Under the pieces are notes generated by a model, which searched no databases, had not been told where the DNA came from, and worked only from the letters and a program-made list of their open reading frames with translations. The translations under genes were made by a program, and so were the position numbers. DNA of 64,000 nt from Pseudomonadales bacterium. GTDB lineage: Bacteria > Pseudomonadota > Gammaproteobacteria > Pseudomonadales > Azotimanducaceae. The stretch is taken from positions 372,001 to 436,000 of the forward strand of contig JAQXDL010000049.1 in NCBI GenBank assembly GCA_029251375.1, written 5' to 3'. Of the stretch, positions 33,079-41,206 are shown in pieces; the stretch's first letter is position 1, and the number at the start of each line of letters is the position of its first letter.

Positions 33079-34215
33079 GTGGGACCACTGTCGGGAATTA
33101 AGATCATCGAATTAGCAGGTATCGGACCTGGGCCATTTTGCGGCATGTTGTTGTCGGATATGGGCGCAGAAGTCATCAGGGTTGATCGTGCTGGCGCTGT
33201 TCAGCGGGGACAGGATGTACTGACGCGAGGTCGTAAATCTATCGCTGTGAACCTTAAAAGCGAACAAGGGCGCGAGACAGTACTCAAGCTTTGTGAATCA
33301 GCGGATGCGATTTTCGAAGGATTTCGACCTGGGGTAACAGAAAGGCTTGGACTGGGTCCAGAAGATTGCATGGCGCGCAATGAAAAAATTGTTTACGGAC
33401 GCATGACGGGTTGGGGGCAAGAGGGACCAATGGCTAATGCAGCGGGACATGATATCAATTACATCGCACTATCGGGTGCCTTAAGTGCGATCGGCCCAAA
33501 AGACGGCAAGCCGGTGCCACCTTTGAATCTTGTGGGTGATTTTGGTGGTGGCGGTATGGTGCTCGCTTTAGGAATTGTTTGTGCGATTCTTGAATCGACC
33601 CGTTCTGGTAAGGGGCAAGTGGTCGATACAGCGATGGTGGACGGTGCTGCACTTCTCATGTCGATGTTCTATACGATGACGGCAATGGGCGGATGGAATC
33701 CCGAAAGAGGCACAAACCTACTTGATTCAGGCGCTCATTTTTATGATACCTACGAAACGAGTGATGGTGAGTACGTGTCTTTAGGTTCAATCGAACCTCA
33801 GTTTTATGCGTTATTGATTGAAAAAGCCGGTCTAGACCCTGAGGAATTTGCGCCCCAAATGGATCGATCACAATGGGGTAAGCTCAAGGACAAGCTCACT
33901 GAAGTCTTCAAGACAAAGACCCGGGATCAGTGGTGTGAAATCATGGAAGGCTCTGATGTTTGTTTTGCACCTGTGTTATCACTTACTGAGGCAGCTGAGC
34001 ATCCGCACAACATTGAACGCAAAACATTCTCGGAACTTGATGGTGTTTTGCAACCCTCTCCTGCGCCACGTTTTAGTCGAACCGAGCCAGAGCTGACGCA
34101 TAGTTCAAGGCAGCCAGGACAGGACACGATAGAGGTATTAAAAGAGGCGGGAATATCACAAGAATCAATTGATTCAATGTTAGCTTCTGGAGCTATTAGT
34201 TTGGCGAATGCCTAA
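33079..34215 (+). CDS. CaiB/alpha-methylacyl-CoA racemase family protein
   Basis: The 378-residue protein is a family III CoA enzyme. It starts with GTG, with GGAGA upstream. [37 protein letters not shown] opens the CoA-binding Rossmann domain. The racemase-specific residues are visible: [17 protein letters not shown] carries the His-Asp pair (about residues 122-123) and [13 protein letters not shown] carries the second catalytic Asp. Epimerisation of a 2-methylacyl-CoA is the likely reaction, as in breakdown of sterol side chains or phytanic acid. It is monocistronic, with a strong terminator 120 bp downstream. Confidence 0.87.
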   Translation: MGPLSGIKIIELAGIGPGPFCGMLLSDMGAEVIRVDRAGAVQRGQDVLTRGRKSIAVNLKSEQGRETVLKLCESADAIFEGFRPGVTERLGLGPEDCMARNEKIVYGRMTGWGQEGPMANAAGHDINYIALSGALSAIGPKDGKPVPPLNLVGDFGGGGMVLALGIVCAILESTRSGKGQVVDTAMVDGAALLMSMFYTMTAMGGWNPERGTNLLDSGAHFYDTYETSDGEYVSLGSIEPQFYALLIEKAGLDPEEFAPQMDRSQWGKLKDKLTEVFKTKTRDQWCEIMEGSDVCFAPVLSLTEAAEHPHNIERKTFSELDGVLQPSPAPRFSRTEPELTHSSRQPGQDTIEVLKEAGISQESIDSMLASGAISLANA

Positions 34216-34615
34216 CGAGTGGTTTGAAGCGGCAGACAGGTGTTGGCTACGTGATAAAAGCCCTAAAAAATGAGCGGTTTTAACGGTAAATCGCAGCGGG
34301 TAATAAGAAAGTCCTGCTAAAGGGTTGTACGATGTCTTCTTTTCTCGAAATGAGTAAATATTTCGGTAAAAGAAGGCTTTTTTGTGTTTTTTTTTAAAAT
34401 TAATCATGTAGAATGCGCAAACTTTGATCAGCTCAACCTCTGTCGACACCTAGGCGTTGGCGAGCAGGTTTTTGAGAAACAAACTTCGACAGAAATCACT
34501 TAATTTTTGAATGTGGTAGCGTGGCTTTTTTTGGTCAGTTTAGTGGTTCATGAGATCTAATTAACATCAATCACAGTATCAATTATAATATTGATAAAAA
34601 TATAGGTAATTACTG
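34216..34615. other. Intergenic region with a strong terminator and AT-rich promoter DNA
   Basis: No gene is supported in these 400 bp. The left part holds the terminator of the racemase-type gene at 34336-34394. The right part is AT-rich and should contain the promoter of the basic protein at 34616, but no clean pair of boxes was identified. Confidence 0.6.
34336..34394 (+). terminator. Rho-independent terminator after the CaiB-type gene
   Basis: CTTCTTTT (34336-34343) pairs with AAAAGAAG (34368-34375), and CGAAAT pairs with ATTTCG inside. A long T-rich tract follows (TTTTTT, then nine T), as expected for a plus-strand terminator. Confidence 0.85.
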
Positions 34616-35128
34616 ATGAGCGTTGAACTACTTGATACTACCCGCTTCCACGGGTTTAGAGTTAGACGGCAAATTGCGGGAAAGACGTTCCAAGAGTACT
34701 TTTCATTAAAGGAAAATGGGAAACGAGTCCGAGGCGCACCACGAGCAGCTGTTAAAGAGAAAGCCGAGCTCAGAGATGCTGTTTTAGCAAAGCAACAGGC
34801 AAAAGCAAAAGCAGAAGCGGCTAAGACTGCACTTTTCGATAAGAGCGGAAAAGTACGCGGTATTTTGTTCCGCATGAAGACTGAAAAGAGCGGTACGCGC
34901 ACGCCGGTCTTTCAAATTGGCATTATGTCTGCAAAAGTAAACAAGATTGTAAATACCACTGTGTCTATCAACCTACATGGATTGAAAGGCGCTTGGGAGA
35001 AAGCGGTAGAGTTCTATATCGATCATAAGAAAATTTCGAAGCGATCAGATATTTACAAGAAGTTGCTCAAAGCTCAGCCTACGAAGGCGCAGCTTGACGC
35101 GATGAAGCGTAAACGAAAAAAGCGTTAA
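34616..35128 (+). CDS. Basic protein of unknown function
   Basis: The 170-residue product is very rich in Lys, Arg and Ala and ends MKRKRKKR. It opens MSVELLDTTRFHGFRVRRQIAGKTFQEYFSL, followed by an Ala/Lys helix (VLAKQQAKAKAEAAKTALF) and an alternating-strand segment GKVRGILFRMKTEKSGTRTPVFQIGIMS. The overall look is of a nucleic-acid-binding protein, possibly with a small beta-sheet DNA-binding fold; this is inference. It has terminators on both sides and is therefore a single-gene unit. I do not recognise the family. Confidence 0.6.
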   Translation: MSVELLDTTRFHGFRVRRQIAGKTFQEYFSLKENGKRVRGAPRAAVKEKAELRDAVLAKQQAKAKAEAAKTALFDKSGKVRGILFRMKTEKSGTRTPVFQIGIMSAKVNKIVNTTVSINLHGLKGAWEKAVEFYIDHKKISKRSDIYKKLLKAQPTKAQLDAMKRKRKKR

Positions 35129-35151
35129 TCGTCTTTCAAGTAGGTTACGAG

Positions 35152-35174
35152 AAGGGGCTGTAAGCCCCTTTTTT
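35152..35174 (+). terminator. Rho-independent terminator after the basic protein gene
   Basis: AAGGGGCT pairs with AGCCCCTT around a GTA loop, followed by a T-run to 35174. The compact stem 23 bp after the stop codon is a clear plus-strand terminator. Confidence 0.9.
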
Positions 35175-35378
35175 GTGCCTGTAGAAACGACAAAGCTCTG
35201 ACTATGATATGGTCGGTCGGTGATATCCGCCTGCCTCGCTGCCACAGTGCTGTGTTTTGAATCCTAGGTCTGTGCATAGTGGGAGACGGTTTTTTTAAAA
35301 CTCGTTGTAACTTTATAATAGGCTGGTCGCAAGTTAATCCATTCCACTCCACTCACTTAAGAACATGTTGAAAAATAT

Positions 35379-37277
35379 ATGACCTACCAATCTGAATTCG
35401 AACACGCCATTAACAAACCCATCGAGTTTTGGAAGCAGCAAGCGGAATCAATTGATTGGTATAAGTTTCCAACGGATATTCTTTCCAAAGACAGCAATGG
35501 TAACGACAGCTGGTTTGCGGACGGTGAGTTAAATACCGCTTACTTAGCACTGGATTACCACGTTAATAATGGACGCGGAGACCAGATTGCCTTGATTTAT
35601 GATTCTCCTGTCACCAACACTATTGAACGGTTCACCTACTGCGAATTGCGGGACAAGGTTGCAATCTTTGCCGGCGCGTTGACTGAACTCGGTGTCGAAA
35701 AAGGTGACCGAGTCATTATTTATATGCCTATGGTTACCGAGGCGGCCATTGGTATGTTGGCGTGTGCCCGTATCGGTGCGATCCACTCAGTTGTGTTCGG
35801 CGGCTTTGCTGCCAAAGAACTGGCGACGCGAATAGATGATGCTGAACCGAAGCTTATTTTGGCAGCATCCTGCGGTATAGAGTTCGATAAGGTTATACCT
35901 TACAAACCTTTGATTGATGAAGCACGTCAGCTTGCAACGCATAAGTTACAGCATTGCGTCATCCTGCAACGGCCTCAGCAAGTTGCTCGTATGGGTGATG
36001 GTGACCTGGATTGGATCGAGATTTCAAAAACCGCAAAAGCGGTTGATTGTGTGCCCCTAAAATCCACTGATCCTTTGTATATTTTGTACACATCCGGGAC
36101 GACGGGAAAACCCAAAGGTGTCGTTAGGGATAATGGTGGGCACGCTGTCGCACTCAGATATTCGATGAAGTCGGTGTATGGTGTTGAGCCTGGTGAGGTT
36201 TACTGGGCTGCGTCAGATGTGGGCTGGGTAGTAGGGCACTCTTATATTGTGTATGCACCTCTGATGACCGGCTGTACGACAATTTTGTTCGAAGGCAAAC
36301 CAGTCAGAACACCCGATGCTGGCACATTTTGGCGTGTTCTTGATAATCATCAGGTTAATGTGTTTTTCACGGCGCCAACCGGTTTTCGAGCTATTCGTAA
36401 GGAAGATCCAGAAACCGACCATCTAAAAAAATATGATTTATCAAGCCTTCGAACATTGTTCGTCGCTGGCGAAAGGCTTGATCCGCCCACTTACGATTGG
36501 CTAAAGCAAACATTAAAAGTACCTGTCGTCGATCACTGGTGGCAAACGGAAACGGGTTGGCCAATAGCTTCAAACCTGATGGGAATTGAAGCCGTCGAGA
36601 CCAAGCCAGGTTCGTCTACCTTTCCTGTGCCGGGTTACAACGTGCAAATCGTTGATGAAGGCTCGAACGAGCTTGGGCATTCGACTGAAGGGGATGTGGT
36701 TGTCAAACTACCCCTGCCGCCAGGCGCATTACCGACGGTCTGGGGTGATCATTCAAGATACGTCGATTCTTACTTATCGCAGCATGAGGGCTATTTTCAT
36801 TCCGGTGACGGTGGTTATTTTGATGCTGACGGTTACCTTTTTATCATGGGTAGGACAGATGACGTGATCAATGTTGCTGGCCATCGGTTATCGACCGGCG
36901 AGATGGAAGAGATCGTGGCGTCGCATCCGGCGTGTGCCGAGTGTGCCGTTATTGGTATTGCTGACAAAGACAAAGGACAGATGCCAGTGGGTCTTGTGTT
37001 GTTAAAAGATGGTGTGAATATCGAAGCTGATGCACTTGAATCAGAATTAGCATTGATGGTGCGACAACAAATTGGTGCCTTCGCCAATTTCAAGCGGGCG
37101 ATCGTCGTGCCGCGCCTGCCTAAAACTCGGTCTGGCAAGATACTGAGGCAGGTGATGAGGAAAATTGCAGATAGGGTTGAGTTTGAGCAACCGGCAACCA
37201 TCGATGACCCGCAAATATTGGTTGAGATTGAGGAAAGTTTGGTGAGTAATAAAATCGGCTATATTGGCAACCCATAA
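35379..37277 (+). CDS. prpE: Propionyl-CoA synthetase (AMP-forming)
   Basis: PrpE activates propionate with ATP and CoA. The 632-residue protein shows the acetyl/propionyl-CoA synthetase layout. ILYTSGTTGKPKGVVRDNGGHAVAL is the phosphate-binding loop with the PrpE-like VVRDNGG. Also seen are SDVGWVVGHSYIVYAPL, WWQTETGWPIASN (adenine site), a hinge in YFDADGYLFIMGRTDDVINVAGHRLSTGEMEE and the C-terminal LPKTRSGKILRQVMR with the acylation-sensitive Lys. No 2-methylcitrate cycle genes are adjacent, so propionate must be used elsewhere. It is followed 59 bp later by ydfG. Confidence 0.88.
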   Translation: MTYQSEFEHAINKPIEFWKQQAESIDWYKFPTDILSKDSNGNDSWFADGELNTAYLALDYHVNNGRGDQIALIYDSPVTNTIERFTYCELRDKVAIFAGALTELGVEKGDRVIIYMPMVTEAAIGMLACARIGAIHSVVFGGFAAKELATRIDDAEPKLILAASCGIEFDKVIPYKPLIDEARQLATHKLQHCVILQRPQQVARMGDGDLDWIEISKTAKAVDCVPLKSTDPLYILYTSGTTGKPKGVVRDNGGHAVALRYSMKSVYGVEPGEVYWAASDVGWVVGHSYIVYAPLMTGCTTILFEGKPVRTPDAGTFWRVLDNHQVNVFFTAPTGFRAIRKEDPETDHLKKYDLSSLRTLFVAGERLDPPTYDWLKQTLKVPVVDHWWQTETGWPIASNLMGIEAVETKPGSSTFPVPGYNVQIVDEGSNELGHSTEGDVVVKLPLPPGALPTVWGDHSRYVDSYLSQHEGYFHSGDGGYFDADGYLFIMGRTDDVINVAGHRLSTGEMEEIVASHPACAECAVIGIADKDKGQMPVGLVLLKDGVNIEADALESELALMVRQQIGAFANFKRAIVVPRLPKTRSGKILRQVMRKIADRVEFEQPATIDDPQILVEIEESLVSNKIGYIGNP

Positions 37278-37336
37278 ATATAAAAGCGGCTTTGTGAAAA
37301 CTGCAAACGAATAATCAGAATTGTTAAGGACATACT

Positions 37337-38092
37337 ATGACCGTGCTTATTACAGGTGCTTCATCCGGGTTTGGTGAAGCCGCGGCAAGAATATTTTCGG
37401 CCAAGAATCAAAAAGTGGTGCTGACCGCCAGACGTATAGATCGTTTAGATGCTCTGGCAACAGAATTAGGTGATCAGGCTCTAGCGATTGAGCTAGATGT
37501 GCGGGATCGGCAGGCCGTTGAAGCGCTACCAAAACTGCTGCCAGAAGGCTTTGCGGATATCGACATACTTATCAACAATGCGGGCCTGGCGCTTGGTGTA
37601 GGCGGTGCGCAGGAAGCTGATCTGGATGAGTGGGACACGATGGTCGATACGAATGTCAAAGGCATGATGTATCTATGTAGAACGCTTCTGCCAGGCATGA
37701 TTAGTCGCGGCGGCGGGCATATTGTGAATCTTGGCTCAGTTGCAGCAAGCTGGCCTTATCCAGGGGGTAACGCGTACGGTGGCAGCAAAGCATTTGTGCA
37801 GCAATTTTCGCGAAATTTGCGAGTTGATCTGCTCGGCAAGAACGTTAGAGTGACGAATATCGAGCCCGGTATGTGTGAAACAGAGTTTTCAGTTGTACGT
37901 TTTAATGGTGACGAAGATAAGGCGCAGCAGGTCTATCAGGGCATGCAACCGTTGTCAGCGAGCGATGTTGCAGAAATAATTTACTGGACCACAGCGCTAC
38001 CGCCGCACATCAATGTTAATCAGCTGGAGGTGATGCCCACAGCCCAAGCCTGGTCTCCCTTTGCTGTCCATCGAGACCCAGCGGGAGGTTAG
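37337..38092 (+). CDS. ydfG: NADP-dependent 3-hydroxy acid dehydrogenase, YdfG-like SDR
   Basis: The 251-residue SDR matches the E. coli YdfG pattern. It has VLITGASSGFGEAAARIF (TGxxxGxG), an Arg pair after strand two (LTARRIDRL) that fits NADPH, INNAGLALGVGGAQ, NLGSVAASWPYPGGNAYGGSKAFVQQFSRNL with the catalytic Ser-Tyr-Lys, and IEPGMCETEFSVVRF. The enzyme oxidises L-serine, L-allo-threonine and other 3-hydroxy acids and also reduces malonic semialdehyde. Unlike two other SDRs in this window its active-site residues are intact. It may be cotranscribed with prpE. Confidence 0.82.
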   Translation: MTVLITGASSGFGEAAARIFSAKNQKVVLTARRIDRLDALATELGDQALAIELDVRDRQAVEALPKLLPEGFADIDILINNAGLALGVGGAQEADLDEWDTMVDTNVKGMMYLCRTLLPGMISRGGGHIVNLGSVAASWPYPGGNAYGGSKAFVQQFSRNLRVDLLGKNVRVTNIEPGMCETEFSVVRFNGDEDKAQQVYQGMQPLSASDVAEIIYWTTALPPHINVNQLEVMPTAQAWSPFAVHRDPAGG

Positions 38093-38173
38093 TTGATCAT
38101 TTGTCGTTATTCCGACTGTTGGATATGACGATTCCCTGTATAATGCCTTGAGTTTTAAACACACACTTCGTCT

Positions 38174-38545
38174 ATGATTATTGTGCACGGCACCTTTCCA
38201 ATTAAACCCGACCAGCGAAGCCAAGCGCTAGAGTTGATGCGTACCATGTCGTCTGCGAGCCAAGCAGAATATGGGTGCGTTACCTATGAATTTTACGTGG
38301 GTCTAACGGACCCAAATACACTACTTTTGTTCCAGGAATGGGAATCAGTAGATGCGCTGCAGGGACATTTTCAGACGGACCACATGGATGAATTTCTGAA
38401 GTTACTACCTGAAGTGTTGGACGGAGATGTTTCAACTCGTCGTTACGAAGTTCGTAGTAGTGATGAAATCGGTGACGCTGACATGTCTGAGCTCGAGCCA
38501 GACGTTGGCGTAAGTAACGAGCTACGGAACAAAATCATTCACTAG
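38174..38545 (+). CDS. Antibiotic-biosynthesis-monooxygenase (ABM) domain protein
   Basis: The 123-residue protein has a short ABM ferredoxin-like fold: MIIVHGTFPIKPDQRSQALELMRTMSSASQAEYGCVTYEFYVGLTDPNTLLLFQEWESVDALQGHFQTDHMDEF. The pattern matches YgiN-like quinol monooxygenases. The C-terminal 30 residues are acidic and less conserved. It probably acts as a homodimer on a small quinol or related compound in the cytosol. It follows ydfG with 81 bp between. Confidence 0.78.
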   Translation: MIIVHGTFPIKPDQRSQALELMRTMSSASQAEYGCVTYEFYVGLTDPNTLLLFQEWESVDALQGHFQTDHMDEFLKLLPEVLDGDVSTRRYEVRSSDEIGDADMSELEPDVGVSNELRNKIIH

Positions 38546-38634
38546 ATAGAGCGTTGATAAGTGGTTTTCGCGAAGGCTAAAAGTCGCTTAGAGTGCTTGT
38601 TGCTAGTCAAGCCCGGCTTAAGAATTGAACGGCA

Positions 38635-38859
38635 TCACTGTTTGGCCCCAATCAAAATTCGATCTCGGACACCCATCACGCCTAGTTTGATATTTAACGA
38701 GTCAAAACCTGCCGACGCGAATTGAATTAAACCGTTGCGTAATTGCGGCTCTTTGTCACAATCTGACGCGTCTTTTTGGTTCTCACTCCAGCCGTGTTTC
38801 AAGACGCTCTGTAATTTATTGAAAATACCTTCATTGATGCCTTGATAGCCTAAGCCGAT
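38635..38859 (-). pseudogene. Open frame without a start codon, in frame after the arsC stop
   Basis: On the minus strand the arsC stop TAG is followed directly, in the same frame, by 74 sense codons and then TGA at 38637-38635. The reading gives a protein-like sequence beginning IGLGYQGINEGIFNKLQ and ending LGVMGVRDRILIGAKQ. No ATG or GTG start with a ribosome site precedes it; a TTG about 20 codons in is the first possible start. It may be a gene that lost its 5' end, a C-terminal extension of ArsC read by stop-codon suppression, or a short gene with a rare start. Family not recognised. Confidence 0.4.
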
Positions 38860-39210
38860 CTAAATGATCTCAAGCACTGATTCCGGTGGTCGGCCGATCC
38901 TCGCTTGGTCATTGCAGACTACAATAGGTCTTTGTAACAATTTAGGCGCTGCTAAGATTGCCGCAATGAGGTCCTCTTCGGTTAACGTATCATTAGCAAG
39001 ATTCTGTTCGGTGTATGCATCTTCGGATGTTCTGATGATGGCTCGAATATCGACATTGAGTTGGTGCAGTAAGTCTTTTAATGTTGCTGCGTCAGGCGGC
39101 GTCTCAAGATAGAGTATGATTTTGGGCTTGACGCCATTATCTTCGAGTAACGACAATGTTTGACGAGATTTCGAACATTTTGGATTGTGGTAGATTGTGA
39201 CCGCCGTCAA
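38860..39210 (-). CDS. arsC: Arsenate reductase, glutaredoxin-dependent (ArsC family)
   Basis: The 116-residue protein reduces arsenate with glutathione/glutaredoxin and has the catalytic Cys in IYHNPKCSKSRQTL. The conserved C-terminal RPIVVCNDQARIGRPPESVLEI is complete, so the TAG at its end falls at the usual family length. The start is TTG at 39210, preceded by GGAG at six bases. No other ars gene is present, so a housekeeping role of this ArsC subtype is as likely as arsenic resistance. Confidence 0.88.
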   Translation of the reverse strand: MTAVTIYHNPKCSKSRQTLSLLEDNGVKPKIILYLETPPDAATLKDLLHQLNVDIRAIIRTSEDAYTEQNLANDTLTEEDLIAAILAAPKLLQRPIVVCNDQARIGRPPESVLEII

Positions 39211-39353
39211 TGGATTCTCCGATAGAATTAGATAGGCAAAATTGTAGCCATCGGGATTGTTTACAACAAGCGATAATAAAACCTCTTACATCAGAGTCCG
39301 GCTTTTGCCCATTGGAAAGTCGGCGATAGAAAAGAATCAGGAACGCTATCACG

Positions 39354-40592
39354 ATGCCAAAACACCCAAGTGAGAAAATCACGTTGTTTAACAACGGCCC
39401 CAAAGAACTAATTCGACAGGTTGCGCGTTTCGCTGTGTATTTGTGGGACCGGTTTGTTGAAGATAACTGTCAAAGCACCGCCGCGTCGCTAACCTATCAA
39501 ACGCTTTTTGCGGTTGTGCCTTTATTGACGGTGACCTATGCGATTCTCGATACCTTCAAAGCATTTGGTGACCTGACTGAAAAAGTCGAAACCTTCTTAT
39601 TCAGTAACATTATCCCTGAGAATGTCACGATGGTTCAGGAGTATTTACTTTCCTTCTCGCAACAGGCAAGAAACCTCAGTGGCCCGAGTATTGCGTTGTT
39701 AGGTGTGACAGCATTCTTAATGTTGTTCACCATCGAGAAGACCTTCAATGAAATTTGGCGGGTAAAGGAGCCGCGACAAGGATTCCAACGTTTTCTTATG
39801 TACTGGGCCGTGTTGACGCTTTCGGCGCCATTTATGGGAATCAGCTTGGGTATTACGGGCTATATAGAATCTCTGCCACTGATCAGTGATGTTAGTCGCT
39901 CAACAACGGCTTTACACGTGGTACCCATCTTGCTAAGTACGGGGCTGTTCACATTAATTTATACCGTTGTACCGAATTGCTTCGTACCGTTAAAAAATGC
40001 TGTGATCGGCTCCTTCATCGTTGCTTTGTCGTTTGAATTGGCGAAGGCAATGTTTGCTGCGATTATGTCTAAATCGAGCTTCGAGGCTATTTACGGCACT
40101 TTTGCTGCCGTACCGTTATTCCTCCTTTGGATCTATGTGTCTTGGACAATCGTTTTACTCGGCGCGGAACTGGTCAAAAGTTTAGGTTCGTTCAGATTAG
40201 TGAGTCACAGACATGCCGAGGCGCCACTGTTTCAATTTCTGAGTATTTTGGAATTGTTTTATCTGGCTCATAAAAAGGGTGAGGTCATTACAGATAAAGA
40301 AATTAGAAACTATCCCGACAGGATCGATATGGGCTTGTGGTCTGAAATACGCTCTTTGATGATGGAGTTAAATCTGATCAGACAAGTTGAGAAGTCTGGC
40401 TTGGTGCTCTCTAAGGATTTAGGCGAGCTGAGTATCTGGGAACTGTATTCCCGTTTGCCTTGGCAGTTGCCACGAGATGTGGGTGGTGATTCTCCCTGGG
40501 AGGTTAAACTTTCACATCTCTTTAGTGATTTGTTCGAGCGTAACAGTGCTGAGCTAAGTCAGGATCTTGAGAGTTTATTTGAAGGCAAGTAA
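39354..40592 (+). CDS. YihY/BrkB-family inner-membrane protein
   Basis: The 412-residue protein belongs to the YihY family, once annotated as ribonuclease BN. It has about six membrane spans. The family motifs CQSTAASLTYQTLFAVVPLLTVTYAIL, LGVTAFLMLFTIEKTFNEIWRV and AAVPLFLLWIYVSWTIVLLGAEL are present. A long soluble C-terminus of about 140 residues (from HRHAEAPLFQFLSILELFYLAHKK onward) looks like a winged-helix module. The role is not established. AGGAA lies ten bases upstream of the ATG. Confidence 0.85.
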   Translation: MPKHPSEKITLFNNGPKELIRQVARFAVYLWDRFVEDNCQSTAASLTYQTLFAVVPLLTVTYAILDTFKAFGDLTEKVETFLFSNIIPENVTMVQEYLLSFSQQARNLSGPSIALLGVTAFLMLFTIEKTFNEIWRVKEPRQGFQRFLMYWAVLTLSAPFMGISLGITGYIESLPLISDVSRSTTALHVVPILLSTGLFTLIYTVVPNCFVPLKNAVIGSFIVALSFELAKAMFAAIMSKSSFEAIYGTFAAVPLFLLWIYVSWTIVLLGAELVKSLGSFRLVSHRHAEAPLFQFLSILELFYLAHKKGEVITDKEIRNYPDRIDMGLWSEIRSLMMELNLIRQVEKSGLVLSKDLGELSIWELYSRLPWQLPRDVGGDSPWEVKLSHLFSDLFERNSAELSQDLESLFEGK

Positions 40593-40694
40593 TCGGGTTT
40601 TGAAGCTTGTGAGGATCGATTTTACATACAAGGGATGCCGTCATTAATTGGATCCTAGATTGATAAACAAATCGGTTATCAAACCGACTAGAGG

Positions 40695-40748
40695 ATTGAG
40701 AGTTAAATTGAGCGTTAGATTGAGAGGCAAATTGCAATATAGATTGAT
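40695..40748 (+). repeat. 12-bp periodic element before and into the tlpA start
   Basis: ATTGAG or a close variant recurs exactly every 12 bases at 40695, 40707, 40719, 40731 and 40743, with diverged spacers. The last unit contains the proposed tlpA ATG. It looks like a decayed tandem array. Confidence 0.75.
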
Positions 40749-41196
40749 GCTGCGGTTGAGGCATTGTTTTTTAATAGTGACGTTGGTTGGTCTAGTTGGC
40801 TGTTCTCAACCCGACTTCACTGACACCAATGGCGACGGCCTTTACCTAGAGGATCTGCAATCAAAGTGGTTGGTGATGAACTATTGGGCGACTTGGTGTG
40901 GACCCTGTATTGCTGAAATTCCTGAGCTCAATGAACTGGCTAAGGAAGAAGCCGCGCGCCTGAGTCTTGTTGGGATTAACTACGATCAGCCAACCGGGGA
41001 AGAGGCGGTCCGCCAAGTTAACAAAATGAAAATTGAATTCCCTGTGTTGATGGGGGATCCGAGTGAAGCATTTCAAATTAGTGTGCCGCTTGTTTTGCCG
41101 ACGACTTTTATCTTTGCGCCCGGTGGAGAATTGATTGCCACCTTAACCGGCCCGCAAACTCAGGACTCGATTAAGGCTGTATTGCAATCAAGGTAG
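40747..41196 (+). CDS. TlpA-like thioredoxin-fold lipoprotein
   Basis: The roughly 149-residue product starts with a lipoprotein signal (CFLIVTLVGLVGCSQ, lipidated Cys near residue 19). This is followed by a thioredoxin fold with the active site WCGPC in VMNYWATWCGPCIAEIPELNELAKE and a cis-Pro in VLPTTFIFAPGG. It should act in the periplasm as a membrane-anchored disulfide reductase. The frame is open back to 40648, but that part is made of repeated Arg/Lys/Leu segments and lacks a ribosome site, so ATG 40747 is preferred. Confidence 0.82.
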   Translation: MLRLRHCFLIVTLVGLVGCSQPDFTDTNGDGLYLEDLQSKWLVMNYWATWCGPCIAEIPELNELAKEEAARLSLVGINYDQPTGEEAVRQVNKMKIEFPVLMGDPSEAFQISVPLVLPTTFIFAPGGELIATLTGPQTQDSIKAVLQSR

Positions 41197-41206
41197 GCTA
41201 CATCAC

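Noticed and set aside
39137-39403. Minus-strand frame with one hydrophobic segment overlapping arsC and the yihY start
   Set aside because: It overlaps two well-supported genes and has no ribosome site; its hydrophobic part is the complement of the yihY start.
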